Assembly (NCBI GenBank): GCA_031292015.1
Contig: JARLHY010000127.1
Coordinates: 7,022 to 71,021, forward strand
Direction of reading: 5' to 3'
Source of the DNA: Negativicutes bacterium
Lineage (GTDB): Bacteria > Bacillota_C > Negativicutes > Sporomusales_B > JARLHX01
Length of the DNA stretch: 64,000 bases
This document shows positions 44,710-53,174 of the stretch, one piece after another; within the stretch, counting starts at the first letter, position 1; every line of letters begins with the position of its first letter. Below the pieces are notes generated by a model that saw only the letters and a list, made by a program, of their open reading frames with translations, had not been told where the DNA came from and did no database searches. Position numbers and translations under genes: made by a program.

Positions 44710-45567
44710 CTATTTCAGACCTATTTGTATTTTTGTCGCTTTTATCGTGTTGTAGAGCAACATCACGATGGTTAACGGCCCTACCCCGCCCGGAACCGGA
44801 GTGATCGCCCCGGCAGTTTCCCTGACTGCTGCGAAGTCCACATCGCCTACCAGCTTGTCGCCCAGGCGGTTGATCCCGACATCAATGACGGTCGCCCCCG
44901 GTTTTACCATAGCTTTACCGACAAAATTCGGTTTGCCGATAGCCGCGATGAGGATATCGGCTTCGCAGGCGACCTGCAGCAGGTCTTCGGTGCGGGAATG
45001 ACAGACCGTTACGGTGGCGTTGCGGGCAAGGAGCAAGTTGGCCATCGGTTTTCCCACAATGTTGCTTCGGCCGATGATTACCGCCCGTTTACCCTCAATT
45101 GGAATGCCGCTGATCTCCAGCATCTTGATCACGCCGTGGGGGGTACAGGGGATTAACCCTTCCCTGCCGATTGCCAGGTTGCCTACATTTAACGGATGAA
45201 ACCCGTCCACGTCTTTTTCGGGCCTGATCTGATCCAGAATCCGCTCTGTATCGATGTGCCTGGGCAGCGGAAGCTGGACAAGAATCCCGTTTATGGCCGG
45301 ATTGTTGTTTAAACCATCCAGAGTGCTCTGTAATTCTGCCTCGGTAGCAGTTTCCGGCAAGCGTATCACTTCCGAATAGATTCCGGTTTCGGCACAGGCT
45401 TTGTGCTTACGCTCGACGTACACCTTCGAGGCTGGATTTTCTCCCACGATAATCACCGCAAGACCGGGTGTCACCCGGTGCTTGTCCCGCAGCAAACCGA
45501 CTTCACGGATTATTTCCTGCTGAATCTTCGCGGCAATAAGTTTTCCGTCCAAGAGTTGCGCCATCAT
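44710..45567 (-). CDS. folD: Methylene-THF dehydrogenase/cyclohydrolase
   Basis: A 285-residue bifunctional FolD, which oxidises 5,10-methylene-THF to methenyl-THF and hydrolyses it to 10-formyl-THF. The catalytic Y50-x-x-x-K54 (YVERK), the ILVQLPLP motif and the cofactor loop [15 protein letters not shown] are present. It lies between panB2 and fhs, so the three enzymes cover a continuous path between a hydroxymethyl donor and formate. The space before it holds a long inverted repeat at 45635-45697. Confidence 0.97.
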   Translation of the reverse strand: MMAQLLDGKLIAAKIQQEIIREVGLLRDKHRVTPGLAVIIVGENPASKVYVERKHKACAETGIYSEVIRLPETATEAELQSTLDGLNNNPAINGILVQLPLPRHIDTERILDQIRPEKDVDGFHPLNVGNLAIGREGLIPCTPHGVIKMLEISGIPIEGKRAVIIGRSNIVGKPMANLLLARNATVTVCHSRTEDLLQVACEADILIAAIGKPNFVGKAMVKPGATVIDVGINRLGDKLVGDVDFAAVRETAGAITPVPGGVGPLTIVMLLYNTIKATKIQIGLK

Positions 45568-45634
45568 AATTCCCCGCTCTTCATCTTTGTTTCGAAAAAA
45601 AGAAAAAAAGTCCTTACCTGGCTTACTTATTGTT

Positions 45635-45697
45635 CATCGGGTAAGCAACCGGGAGATATCCGCCTTCACAGATATCTCCCGGTTTGCTTACCCGATG
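45635..45697. repeat. Long inverted repeat between panB2 and folD
   Basis: CATCGGGTAAGCAACCGGGA... at 45635-45660 pairs with 45671-45697 through about 26 bp, with a single extra base, and a 10-base loop. No T-run follows directly; a T-rich stretch occurs 35 bases further on the minus strand (45592-45609). It could be an attenuator, an mRNA-stabilising hairpin or a small palindromic mobile element. Confidence 0.7.
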
Positions 45698-45751
45698 TTT
45701 CATAACGCGAGTCGCCGTTTAGCGCCGACAAAGGCGCCAAAGGATGGTTGT

Positions 45752-46609
45752 CTATTTCTCAGTGCCGAGTATTTTGGCAAACTCGGCAATTTCCTCTTCT
45801 TTCATTTTGTAAGCATGCTCCGCGTCGACAGGGAATTTACCTTCCCGCACCTCTTGGGCGTAGCTGCGGAAAGCATCGGTCAATACACCGCCGACATTGG
45901 CGTACTTCTTGACAAATTTCGGGGTAAAGTTGTCGTAATAACCGACCATATCGGCGTAAATCAGAAGCTGACCATGGGTGTAAGAACCTGCGCCGATTCC
46001 CAGGATGGGGATACCGGCTCTCTCGGTAATGGCTTTACCCACCGCCGCCGGAACACCTTCCACCAAAATACTGGCCGCACCGGCTTCCTCCAGGAGTTTG
46101 GCCTGCTTAACCAGCGCGAGCGCTGCCTGGGCCGAGCGTCCCTGGGCCTTATAACCGCCTAGCTGGCCCATGAACTGAGGAGTAAGACCAATATGGCCCA
46201 TAACCAGGACACCGGCTTCATTGATGGCTCTGACCCTTTTGAGAATCGCGGGGCCAGCCCCTTCCAGCTTTACCATGTCCGAATCGGCTTCTTTGATAAA
46301 CCGGCCGGCGTTGGCGATGGCCACTTCGTCCGACACCTGATAAGACATGTACGGCATATCACCGATGATGAAGGTCTCCGGAGCGCCACGGCGCACAGCC
46401 TGGCAGTGCCTGATCATATCTTCCATGGTAACCGGAAAGGTCTTGTCATAGCCAAGAGAAACCATGCCAAGGGAATCGCCGACCAGGATCATATCCACCC
46501 CGGCCTTCTCCTGCATCTTGGCTGTCAGATAGTCATAAGCGGTGAGATAAACGATTTTTTCCCCTTTTTCAACCATGCTCTGAAAATCGAGAATACTCTT
46601 TTTAGCCAT
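45752..46609 (-). CDS. panB: PanB-family ketopantoate hydroxymethyltransferase, copy 2
   Basis: A 285-residue PanB with all key residues: D45 (VGDS), D84 (GDMPY), E116 (KLEGAG) and E184 (LVEGVPA). It is a typical PanB, closer to the biosynthetic enzymes than copy 1. It heads an operon with folD and fhs, divergent from an IclR regulator, with a dyad in the shared promoter. Pantothenate genes panC/panD are absent. Supply of methylene-THF to PanB, or its removal from PanB running backwards, both fit the operon; specific IclR control argues for catabolism. Confidence 0.92.
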   Translation of the reverse strand: MAKKSILDFQSMVEKGEKIVYLTAYDYLTAKMQEKAGVDMILVGDSLGMVSLGYDKTFPVTMEDMIRHCQAVRRGAPETFIIGDMPYMSYQVSDEVAIANAGRFIKEADSDMVKLEGAGPAILKRVRAINEAGVLVMGHIGLTPQFMGQLGGYKAQGRSAQAALALVKQAKLLEEAGAASILVEGVPAAVGKAITERAGIPILGIGAGSYTHGQLLIYADMVGYYDNFTPKFVKKYANVGGVLTDAFRSYAQEVREGKFPVDAEHAYKMKEEEIAEFAKILGTEK

Positions 46610-46660
46610 TGCTGTTCCTCCTCGATAATTTCTTCGCCGCCGATGTCGCGGTCGTTGACT

Positions 46661-46703
46661 TATGTATCACAATATGATACATTGTATTATATCGTGATAC
46701 ATA
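46661..46703. promoter_or_regulatory. Dyad in the panB2/iclR divergent promoter
   Basis: TATGTATCAC (46661-46670) and its exact complement GTGATACATA (46694-46703), with further TGATAC/GTATTA half-sites between. TATAAT for the minus direction lies within (complement of 46685-46690). Likely operator of the neighbouring IclR protein. Confidence 0.6.
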
Positions 46704-46767
46704 TATTTTACCATTTACGAATCGCTATTTCAATCAAATATTTTGAATAGTTTTATTCTTTTTTCTT

Positions 46768-46784
46768 CTGTACAATGAGTACAG
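46768..46784. promoter_or_regulatory. Short dyad upstream of the iclR gene
   Basis: CTGTAC-AATGA-GTACAG, a perfect 6-bp inverted repeat 29 bases before the IclR start. It overlaps a possible -10 (TACAAT). Confidence 0.4.
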
Positions 46785-46812
46785 CCAATACATTTCAACA
46801 CGAGGTCGAGCT

Positions 46813-47571
46813 ATGAACAACACTGTCATTCAGTCCATCGTCAGAGCCACGGAAATTCTGAGATGCTTTGAAGGCGCGGACGAACTGGGGGTGACCGAAA
46901 TAAGCAGCAGAATCGGTCTGCACAAAAGTACTGCTTTCAATATTATAACCACGCTTGAGCGCTGCCGCTATCTTGAGAAAAACGATAAATCCGGCAAATA
47001 CCGGCTGGGTATCGAGTTGTTTCGGCTGGGGACGAAGGTCGACTCGGATTTGCGGAAAATCGCCCGGCCTTATCTGGAAACCCTGGTGGCCGAATTCAAG
47101 GAAACAGTGAACCTGGTGGTCAGAGACAGCGAATGTGTTATCTATCTGGAGAAGATAGAAAGCCCGCATTCGATGCGCATAAGCACGGCGGTGGGCAGCC
47201 GGCTTCCGGTCAACGCGACCGCGGTTGGCAAGGCCATTCTTTCCGGTGTGCCTGACGACGAAATGACCGACATCATCGGCAGCCTCACTATTGCCAGATT
47301 TACCGATAATACGATCTGCGATAAAAGCATATTGATGGATTCGATTAAAGAAGTAAGAGATACCGGCTACGCGGAGGATTTCGAAGAACTTGAAATGGGT
47401 CTGACCTGTGTAGCCGCCCCGATATTCAACCATACAGGAAAGGCCTTTTCTGCCATCAGTGTTTCCGGGCCGACCTCAAGAATGGAGAAGGAAATCCGGA
47501 CAGAAATCGGCAAAGCCCTGGTGCAGATTACCCGGCAAATCTCCGGCAAACTGGGATACATTTCAAAATAA
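46813..47571 (+). CDS. IclR-family regulator of the panB2 operon
   Basis: A 252-residue IclR protein: winged helix (about 8-70, GVTEISSRIGLHKSTAFNII) and effector domain (about 80-250, with LPVNATAVGKAILSG and TCVAAPIFNHTGKAFSAISV). GAGGTCGAG lies upstream of the ATG. It is divergent from panB2 and upstream of a co-oriented MFS gene; a terminator at 47628 follows it. It probably controls both the panB2-folD-fhs operon and the transporter, in answer to a small carboxylate. Confidence 0.92.
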   Translation: MNNTVIQSIVRATEILRCFEGADELGVTEISSRIGLHKSTAFNIITTLERCRYLEKNDKSGKYRLGIELFRLGTKVDSDLRKIARPYLETLVAEFKETVNLVVRDSECVIYLEKIESPHSMRISTAVGSRLPVNATAVGKAILSGVPDDEMTDIIGSLTIARFTDNTICDKSILMDSIKEVRDTGYAEDFEELEMGLTCVAAPIFNHTGKAFSAISVSGPTSRMEKEIRTEIGKALVQITRQISGKLGYISK

Positions 47572-47627
47572 GGGGATCAGCCTTTCGCAGCGAATTTTGC
47601 AAAACAACTTTTTGCTTTTACTGAAAT

Positions 47628-47653
47628 AACCGGGCTAATTTGCCCGGTTTTTA
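47628..47653 (+). terminator. Terminator after the iclR gene
   Basis: AACCGGGC / GCCCGGTT stem with a 6-base loop followed by TTT and TTAAC, 56 bases beyond the stop codon. Confidence 0.8.
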
Positions 47654-47771
47654 ACTTATAATCAAGTGCCCCCCGCGCTCTTTCGCAAGTGCGGGCGGTC
47701 CCGCCGGCTGCAGCGGCAAAGCCCCGGCCCGGTCCGGCTATACCGAAGCACATTGTTAAAACAGTAATTTG

Positions 47772-47801
47772 TTGTCATTATGCGGGATATGATGGTAATA
47801 T
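47772..47801 (+). promoter_or_regulatory. Promoter and long leader of MFS gene 2
   Basis: TTGTCA (47772-47777), 18 bases, TAATAT (47796-47801). The leader that follows is about 150 bases. It contains a possible 27-codon GTG-started frame (47849-47932) whose AAAGGAG site is 15 bases away, too far to be convincing. The GC-rich stretch 47665-47745 shows no gene. Confidence 0.5.
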
Positions 47802-47961
47802 TAAAGTAAGTTTTTAAAATCCAGCAAAAGGAGTGAATCGGCACAGCAGTGTCCAAAGGCGTTGGAAAATTCAGTAATCCAGCTACTAGGCCCTATCCGC
47901 GAAACCCCTGGCGACAAAGGTTCTATTTCTAGTCAGGTCGAAAAAAGAGAGGATGGTGTTC

Positions 47962-49284
47962 ATGGTTAGCGAATCGTTTAACGAAGAAAAACTGATCAGC
48001 AAGCTACGGTGGAGGATCGTGCCTTATGTTATGCTCCTTTATATCGTTGCCATGCTGGACCGGGTCAACGTCGGATTTGCCGCGCTGCAGATGAATAAAG
48101 CGCTCGGAATCAGCGCCAGCGCGTTCGGACTCATCGCCGGCATTTTTTTCATCGCCTACTTCTTCTTTGAAGTTCCCAGCAACGTTATCATGCATAAAAT
48201 TGGCGCCAGGAAATGGATTGCCCGAATCCTGGTCAGTTGGGGCCTTGTCACCGTCCTGACCGGTTACGCGGAATCGGTAACCCATCTGGCTATTTTAAGG
48301 GCCCTGCTCGGCGCGGCAGAGGCCGGTTTCTACCCCTGTATTATTCTTTATTTCACCTTCTGGTTCCCGACCAAGCATATGGCCAAAACGGTGGCCGGCC
48401 TGATGACCGGCATGGCGCTGGCTAACATCATCGCCGGACCGGTTTCGACCTGGATTATGGACAATGTCACCTGGTACGGCATGGCGGGCTGGCGTTGGCT
48501 GTTCATCATCGAAGGCCTGCCGGCGATCGCTTTGGGAATCGTTAACTACTTTATCATGACCGACCGGCCGGAGCAGGCCAAATTTTTAACCCAGGAAGAA
48601 AAAGACTGGCTTTGCAATGAACTGAAACAGGAACACGAAGCCAAGTCGGCCAAACTGAATAATATCTCGAAGTGGGCAGTGTTCGGCAACCGCCGGGTCT
48701 GGCACCTGGCTTTCTGCTATGTCTGCTACGTCTGCGCCCTTTATGGCCTTGGGATGTGGGTACCCCAGCTGCTCAGGGAACTGTCCAAGGTTCTCACCAA
48801 TACCCAGATCGGCCTAATCTCGATGATTCCCTATATCATCGGCGTTGTCTGCATGATTTATGTTGCCCGGCGTTCGGACCGGACCCTGGAGCGCCGTTAC
48901 CACATATCAATGCCGCTATTGGTTTCTTTCTTCGGGCTGATCGCCCTCACCATGACCACTGATCTTTGGCTGTCCCTGTTCTGGATCTGCGTCAGCACTG
49001 CAGGCATCTACGCTTTCGTGGGCACCTTCTGGACGCTGCCGAACCTCTTTTTGAGCGAAGCGACGGCCGCCGTAGGCATCGCCATCATCAACTCGGTCGG
49101 CAACCTGGGCGGCTTCCTCGGACCGTATGCCGTCGGTTTCATCAAAGACGCCACCGGCTCCACCAACGGAGGCATGTATTTCCTGGCGACCTTCGCGCTG
49201 CTCGGAGTCATTTCGGTGCTGGCGGTACCGGCTAAAGAAGCTGACACCAGAGCTCTTCGCGAATCGATTAACCAGCAGGGCTGA
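47962..49284 (+). CDS. ACS-type MFS transporter (paralogue 2)
   Basis: A 440-residue, 12-helix transporter, nearly the twin of that at 32761-34068: shared MLLYIVAMLDRVN-GFAAL, GISASAFG and FFEVPSNV. Start at the ATG at 47962 (AGAGG nine bases upstream), matching the paralogue's start. It lies downstream of the IclR gene and near panB2. Transporters of this group carry small organic anions; the shared neighbourhood with PanB in both copies suggests a substrate handled by PanB. Confidence 0.92.
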   Translation: MVSESFNEEKLISKLRWRIVPYVMLLYIVAMLDRVNVGFAALQMNKALGISASAFGLIAGIFFIAYFFFEVPSNVIMHKIGARKWIARILVSWGLVTVLTGYAESVTHLAILRALLGAAEAGFYPCIILYFTFWFPTKHMAKTVAGLMTGMALANIIAGPVSTWIMDNVTWYGMAGWRWLFIIEGLPAIALGIVNYFIMTDRPEQAKFLTQEEKDWLCNELKQEHEAKSAKLNNISKWAVFGNRRVWHLAFCYVCYVCALYGLGMWVPQLLRELSKVLTNTQIGLISMIPYIIGVVCMIYVARRSDRTLERRYHISMPLLVSFFGLIALTMTTDLWLSLFWICVSTAGIYAFVGTFWTLPNLFLSEATAAVGIAIINSVGNLGGFLGPYAVGFIKDATGSTNGGMYFLATFALLGVISVLAVPAKEADTRALRESINQQG

Positions 49285-49317
49285 TATTTCGGTTGAGCCC
49301 CTGCAACTAGGATGAAG

Positions 49318-49346
49318 AAACCCCCAAAGCAACGCTTTGGGGGTTT
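49318..49346. terminator. Bidirectional terminator
   Basis: AAACCCCCAAAGC / GCTTTGGGGGTTT, perfect 13-bp stem and a 3-base loop, with T-rich ends in both directions. It serves the MFS gene (plus) and bfr (minus). Confidence 0.9.
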
Positions 49347-49373
49347 TCATTTCCTGGCGAGATTGAAAGGAGG

Positions 49374-49841
49374 CTAGTCCACCTGGACGGAAAGGAAGAT
49401 AGGCAGCGTCATGTGAGATATCTGGTCCTGCAGTTCTTCGATCTTATCCAGATGATCGTCTTCGTCCTGCAGAATCCCCTCCAGGATTTCCCTGGTGGCA
49501 AAATCGTTCACGTCTCCCGCCAATTTTATGGCTGTGTTATAAGATTCAATGGCAAAAATCTCTTTGTCCCGGTCGTATTCAAGTTGTTTCGGTACATCAC
49601 TGCCGATATGAACCGGATTGAGTTTTGACACCACCGGCAATCCCTCAAGAAAAAGAATCCGGGCGATCAGGGTTTCGGCGTGCTTCATCTCTTCGATAGC
49701 CCGTTTTTCAAACCGTTTATGGAGTTTGTCATAGCCCCAGTTGGCCGACATTTCGGAGTGCACCATGTACTGATTGACCACGCTCAATTCATGGGCCAAC
49801 AGAGCGTTTAACATTTCAATAAGCTGAGGACTTCCCTTCAT
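49374..49841 (-). CDS. bfr: Bacterioferritin
   Basis: A 155-residue four-helix ferritin. The di-iron ferroxidase ligands are all at the classical positions: E18, E51, H54, E94, E127 and H130, and the haem-ligand methionine is M52. Twenty-four subunits form an iron-storing shell and help protect against oxygen in anaerobes. It is a single-gene unit. Length is standard. Confidence 0.96.
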   Translation of the reverse strand: MKGSPQLIEMLNALLAHELSVVNQYMVHSEMSANWGYDKLHKRFEKRAIEEMKHAETLIARILFLEGLPVVSKLNPVHIGSDVPKQLEYDRDKEIFAIESYNTAIKLAGDVNDFATREILEGILQDEDDHLDKIEELQDQISHMTLPIFLSVQVD

Positions 49842-49958
49842 TCCATTACCCTCCTTATATTTGCAGTTCTATATAGTATTCTTTTACAACAGCTATCAAT
49901 ATTCCTTGTTAGCAAAAAATTATTTGAGAAACCAACTGCAAAAGATTGCCGCCAAAGG

Positions 49959-50900
49959 TCAGCCTTCCGTGGAGGTCTTCCCGGCAAACGCGATATAGGT
50001 GCTGATCGTCATCAGCACGATTCCGGCTATCGTGTTGGCTGAAATGGTTTCTCCCAGGATCAGAAAAGACAAAATCGGGGCCAGCGCCGGTTTGATAAAA
50101 AAGGCAATGGCGCCGGTGGCGGCCGAGGTCAGTTCCATCGCCCGGAAGTACAGCAGGAAGCCCAGCCCGCTGACGACAACCCCCATGTAAACAAGGGGGA
50201 CAATATTACCCTGATTGATTCCGTCCACCAGCGGAATGTCCCAGAGCAGCCGGAGGGTTTCGCTATCGCCTGCCGCGAAAAGCGGTGTCTGGGAAATCAG
50301 GATATAAACCAGCATGATCAGCGAGCCTGACAAAAAGCTGAAGCAGGTCATGCCAAGGCTGCCGTAGCGGGCCGACCTCTTTTTGCCCATTACGGTGTAC
50401 AACGAAAAAGAAACAGTCGACACGATCGCCAGCACAATCCCCTTGACATCAGGGTTCAGATGGAACGGGTTCAATATGCAGAGAATCCCGAGTACACTTA
50501 AAACCAGTGAGACAATGGTGGCCCTGGTCAACTTTTCCTTCAGCAGGAAGTGGGCGAAGGGAATGATAAAAATCGGATTGGCGCAGACAATAATTGCCAC
50601 CGTTGACGCCATCGCAAAAACCACCGCCAGCTGATAGAGGGTCATGCTGACGGCAATGCCGAGCAGCCCGACCAGAAAAAAGAACACGGCGTCATCCTTA
50701 GTCAGTTCCAGCTTCCGTTCGCGCAGTTCCTTGACAGCCCAGGGCAGCAGTACGATCCCTCCGATAAAGAACCGGTAGAAGGTTATCTGCATAGGATTGA
50801 TCTGGGTTGCCACCATCTTGCCGGCGATCTCCATCGTGCTGAAGATCACCGCCGCTAAAACTATATAGCCATAGGCCATGCTCCGTTTATTGATTGTCAT
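49959..50900 (-). CDS. EamA/DMT-family transporter
   Basis: A 313-residue inner-membrane protein with ten hydrophobic helices in two EamA repeats (about 10-140 and 155-305). It resembles drug/metabolite exporters of the RhaT/YdcZ/PecM type. GAGGAGAG lies upstream of the ATG. It is 31 bases after the SLAC1-type transporter gene and probably cotranscribed. The substrate is unknown. Confidence 0.85.
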   Translation of the reverse strand: MTINKRSMAYGYIVLAAVIFSTMEIAGKMVATQINPMQITFYRFFIGGIVLLPWAVKELRERKLELTKDDAVFFFLVGLLGIAVSMTLYQLAVVFAMASTVAIIVCANPIFIIPFAHFLLKEKLTRATIVSLVLSVLGILCILNPFHLNPDVKGIVLAIVSTVSFSLYTVMGKKRSARYGSLGMTCFSFLSGSLIMLVYILISQTPLFAAGDSETLRLLWDIPLVDGINQGNIVPLVYMGVVVSGLGFLLYFRAMELTSAATGAIAFFIKPALAPILSFLILGETISANTIAGIVLMTISTYIAFAGKTSTEG

Positions 50901-50931
50901 AATCTCTCCTCAAAAGCCACCGGTCCGCAGT

Positions 50932-51879
50932 TTACTCCTGCACACAAATCTTCTTCCTGATGATCGCCTGGATCGTCCTTGCCGCAACCAGCAGGACAAT
51001 GACAGTGGTCAAAGCCAGCGCCAGCTGCGCTCCCCGGCCGAAAGCGGCATTGCCCGTCAGGCTATAGGCAGTGGTAACGGCTATGGTCACCGCACACAAC
51101 GGGAAGGTATACGCCCACCAGGACACATAGTAATCCAGCCGCAAAAATCGCCGGAGAGACGAGACAAGCAGGATCAATAGAAATACTGATATGTATAAAA
51201 GCATGCGGGCCAGATGATCATAGGTGCCGGTCAGGGCAATATAAGAAACAAATCCTACGGCTGGCGGGGCTACCAGGATAAACTGGGTTGACAGCAGTTT
51301 TTCCGGCAGCTGGGGATGAAAAATGAGGCGATAAAAAATGATGACAAACAGTACCAGCCAAAAGAAAAAACCAATGGTAAAAAAGAACCACAACAATTCA
51401 CTGTCAGCGAAGGTCACGCCGGCGATGGGAACAAGGATGTTCCCCACCACCGGCAGAAACCACACCGGGTTGGCGTAGGCAATCTCAAAGTCGTGCTCCA
51501 TCCAGCGGTTGACGATAGCCAGCGTCAGGACAAAATGCAGGCCGGTGCCCGCTAGCCAGGTGACGTAGGCCAGACCTTCCCAGTAGCGGATGGTGGCAGC
51601 GCCAAGCAGCAGCAGGCCGATGGATATCGCCGGAAAAAAACTGCCCTGGACCGGATGCCGAAACTCGGCGGAAACCTCGGGGAAAAAAGCCACGAGCCGG
51701 TACGCCAATATGGCGATCAGAACCAAAAAGGTCGCCCAGCTTATCATCAGCAGCAAGGCAGCTGCATCCCACTCCAGCTTAAATACCTGTTCAAAGCGTT
51801 GATAGGCAATAGAAAGCCCGGTCAGCCCCATCACACTGGCAAACAGTGCTACCGGGGTATATCGCAATCTGCTATCCAT
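50932..51879 (-). CDS. TDT/SLAC1-family (TehA-like) transporter
   Basis: A 315-residue protein with ten membrane helices, of the tellurite-resistance/dicarboxylate transporter (TDT) family: RYTPVALFASVMGLTGLSIA opening, PAISIGLLLLGAA and PVWFLPVVGNILVPIAG are characteristic. Family members are anion channels or transporters for malate, nitrite/chloride or sulfite. Start at 51879 (GAGGTGAAG upstream), not 51924. It heads a two-gene unit with the EamA gene. Confidence 0.88.
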   Translation of the reverse strand: MDSRLRYTPVALFASVMGLTGLSIAYQRFEQVFKLEWDAAALLLMISWATFLVLIAILAYRLVAFFPEVSAEFRHPVQGSFFPAISIGLLLLGAATIRYWEGLAYVTWLAGTGLHFVLTLAIVNRWMEHDFEIAYANPVWFLPVVGNILVPIAGVTFADSELLWFFFTIGFFFWLVLFVIIFYRLIFHPQLPEKLLSTQFILVAPPAVGFVSYIALTGTYDHLARMLLYISVFLLILLVSSLRRFLRLDYYVSWWAYTFPLCAVTIAVTTAYSLTGNAAFGRGAQLALALTTVIVLLVAARTIQAIIRKKICVQE

Positions 51880-52088
51880 CAGCTTCACCTCAAAATTCCG
51901 TTGATCCAGCATGCCCAATATCATCCAACAGCCATTGGTTCAACTATAAAGGGAAACAGCCACCCAGATCAAGCGAAATTTGTCCTGGATTGGTAAAATC
52001 GGTGCAAGCTGCCTAAACGACAGCGCGGCTGTTTCGCTTCCTTTGCCGCGATTTATCGCCGTTTGGCGGACAATGTTCCGGTTGAATC

Positions 52089-52132
52089 AAAAAGAAAGCT
52101 GCCCGCCCTGAAAGACGGCAGCTGTTCTTTTT
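52089..52132 (-). terminator. Terminator of the MFS-hydrolase pair
   Basis: On the minus strand AAAAAGAACAGCTGCC pairs imperfectly with GGGCAGCTTTCTTTTT. It starts at the stop codon of the hydrolase gene itself. Confidence 0.7.
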
Positions 52133-53174
52133 ACGATCCGGTCGGTTCCGACAGGAGGCAGGGTTTGCTGTTTTGCTGGTGCCAGTATACGGTTTGGTCA
52201 TCAGCCGCGCAGCGGCAGACAAGCCCCTGGCATTCCAGGTAACGCAAGTGAGAGAGGGCTTCGCCGGTGGCAAAGAACTTTTGGCGGACCGGAACATCGC
52301 TCCAGACCCTAAAGACCATATCCCAGGTCATGCGGGCGGCAACCTGGTAGCCGGTCGCCGGACCGTCGGCCAATATGGCGAGAACTTCCCTGGCCCGCTG
52401 CCGGTGGTGTTCCAACAGTTCGCTGATTCTGCTCCGGCAATCGGTGAAGACCCGCCGGTGGCCCGGCAGGACGAGATCGACAGCAAGGGTTGCCGTTTTT
52501 TCCAGTGAGGCGATAAAGTCCCCCAGCGGGTCGCCCCCTTCCCGGTAAAAGGTAATGTTGGGGCTGATGTCACCGATAATATGGTCGCCGGAAAGAAGAA
52601 GCTTCCGGTCCGGCTCGTAAAGACAGATATGGCCGCCAGTATGTCCGGGAGTTTCGATACAGGTGAAGCGGTAATCGCCGACAGCGAGAATGGTTCCTTC
52701 GCTGACGAAGCTGAAATCCAGCGGCGCTTTCACTGCGGCGGTGATACCCTGATCGCGGCTGGTGAGCTGCCGCGCTTCTTCAGGAGAAAAACCGCTGCGA
52801 CAGGCGACCTGGTAAAAAAAGTCCCGCGAATAACCGACGGTGAGGAAGTTATTGATGAACTCGGCGTCGCAGGCAGTGGCGTACACGGTGGAGGTATCGG
52901 TCCTGACAAAAGGCAACAGGCCGACATGATCGGCATGCATGTGGGTAAGAACGATGTCGGTTTTGCTCAAATCAACGGAAATCCCGGCCAGGCTGGACCG
53001 CATCGCCGCCAGGCTTGCCTTGTGATTTTGTCCGGTGTCGATCAGAAGGTTCCGGTCCTTCCCTTTGACGACATAAGCGTTGGTCGCTTTGAGCGGGCTG
53101 TGAGGAATGGGTATTTCCAGCCGGTAAAGGCCAGGCAGAATTTGTTCCGGCAAACTGTCACGTCCTTTGTTCAT
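52131..53174 (-). CDS. MBL-fold metallo-hydrolase
   Basis: A 347-residue protein with a metallo-beta-lactamase domain (about 15-230), the metal motif T77-H78-x-H80-x-D82-H83 (THMHADH), a further histidine in TPGHTGGH and the aspartate in LLSGDHIIG. A C-terminal winged-helix-like extension follows (about 245-330), as in LACTB2-type hydrolases. Substrates could be thioesters or lactones. Its start overlaps the end of the MFS gene by 17 bases, so the two are translated together. No specific function can be given. Confidence 0.87.
   Translation of the reverse strand: MNKGRDSLPEQILPGLYRLEIPIPHSPLKATNAYVVKGKDRNLLIDTGQNHKASLAAMRSSLAGISVDLSKTDIVLTHMHADHVGLLPFVRTDTSTVYATACDAEFINNFLTVGYSRDFFYQVACRSGFSPEEARQLTSRDQGITAAVKAPLDFSFVSEGTILAVGDYRFTCIETPGHTGGHICLYEPDRKLLLSGDHIIGDISPNITFYREGGDPLGDFIASLEKTATLAVDLVLPGHRRVFTDCRSRISELLEHHRQRAREVLAILADGPATGYQVAARMTWDMVFRVWSDVPVRQKFFATGEALSHLRYLECQGLVCRCAADDQTVYWHQQNSKPCLLSEPTGS

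Noticed and set aside
45568..45751. Tetrahydrofolate riboswitch before folD
   Set aside because: The region is a simple long inverted repeat without the conserved unpaired bases of THF riboswitches.
47849..47932. 27-residue leader peptide before MFS gene 2
   Set aside because: It needs a GTG start with a ribosome site 15 bases away and has no supporting feature; noted only in the promoter entry.
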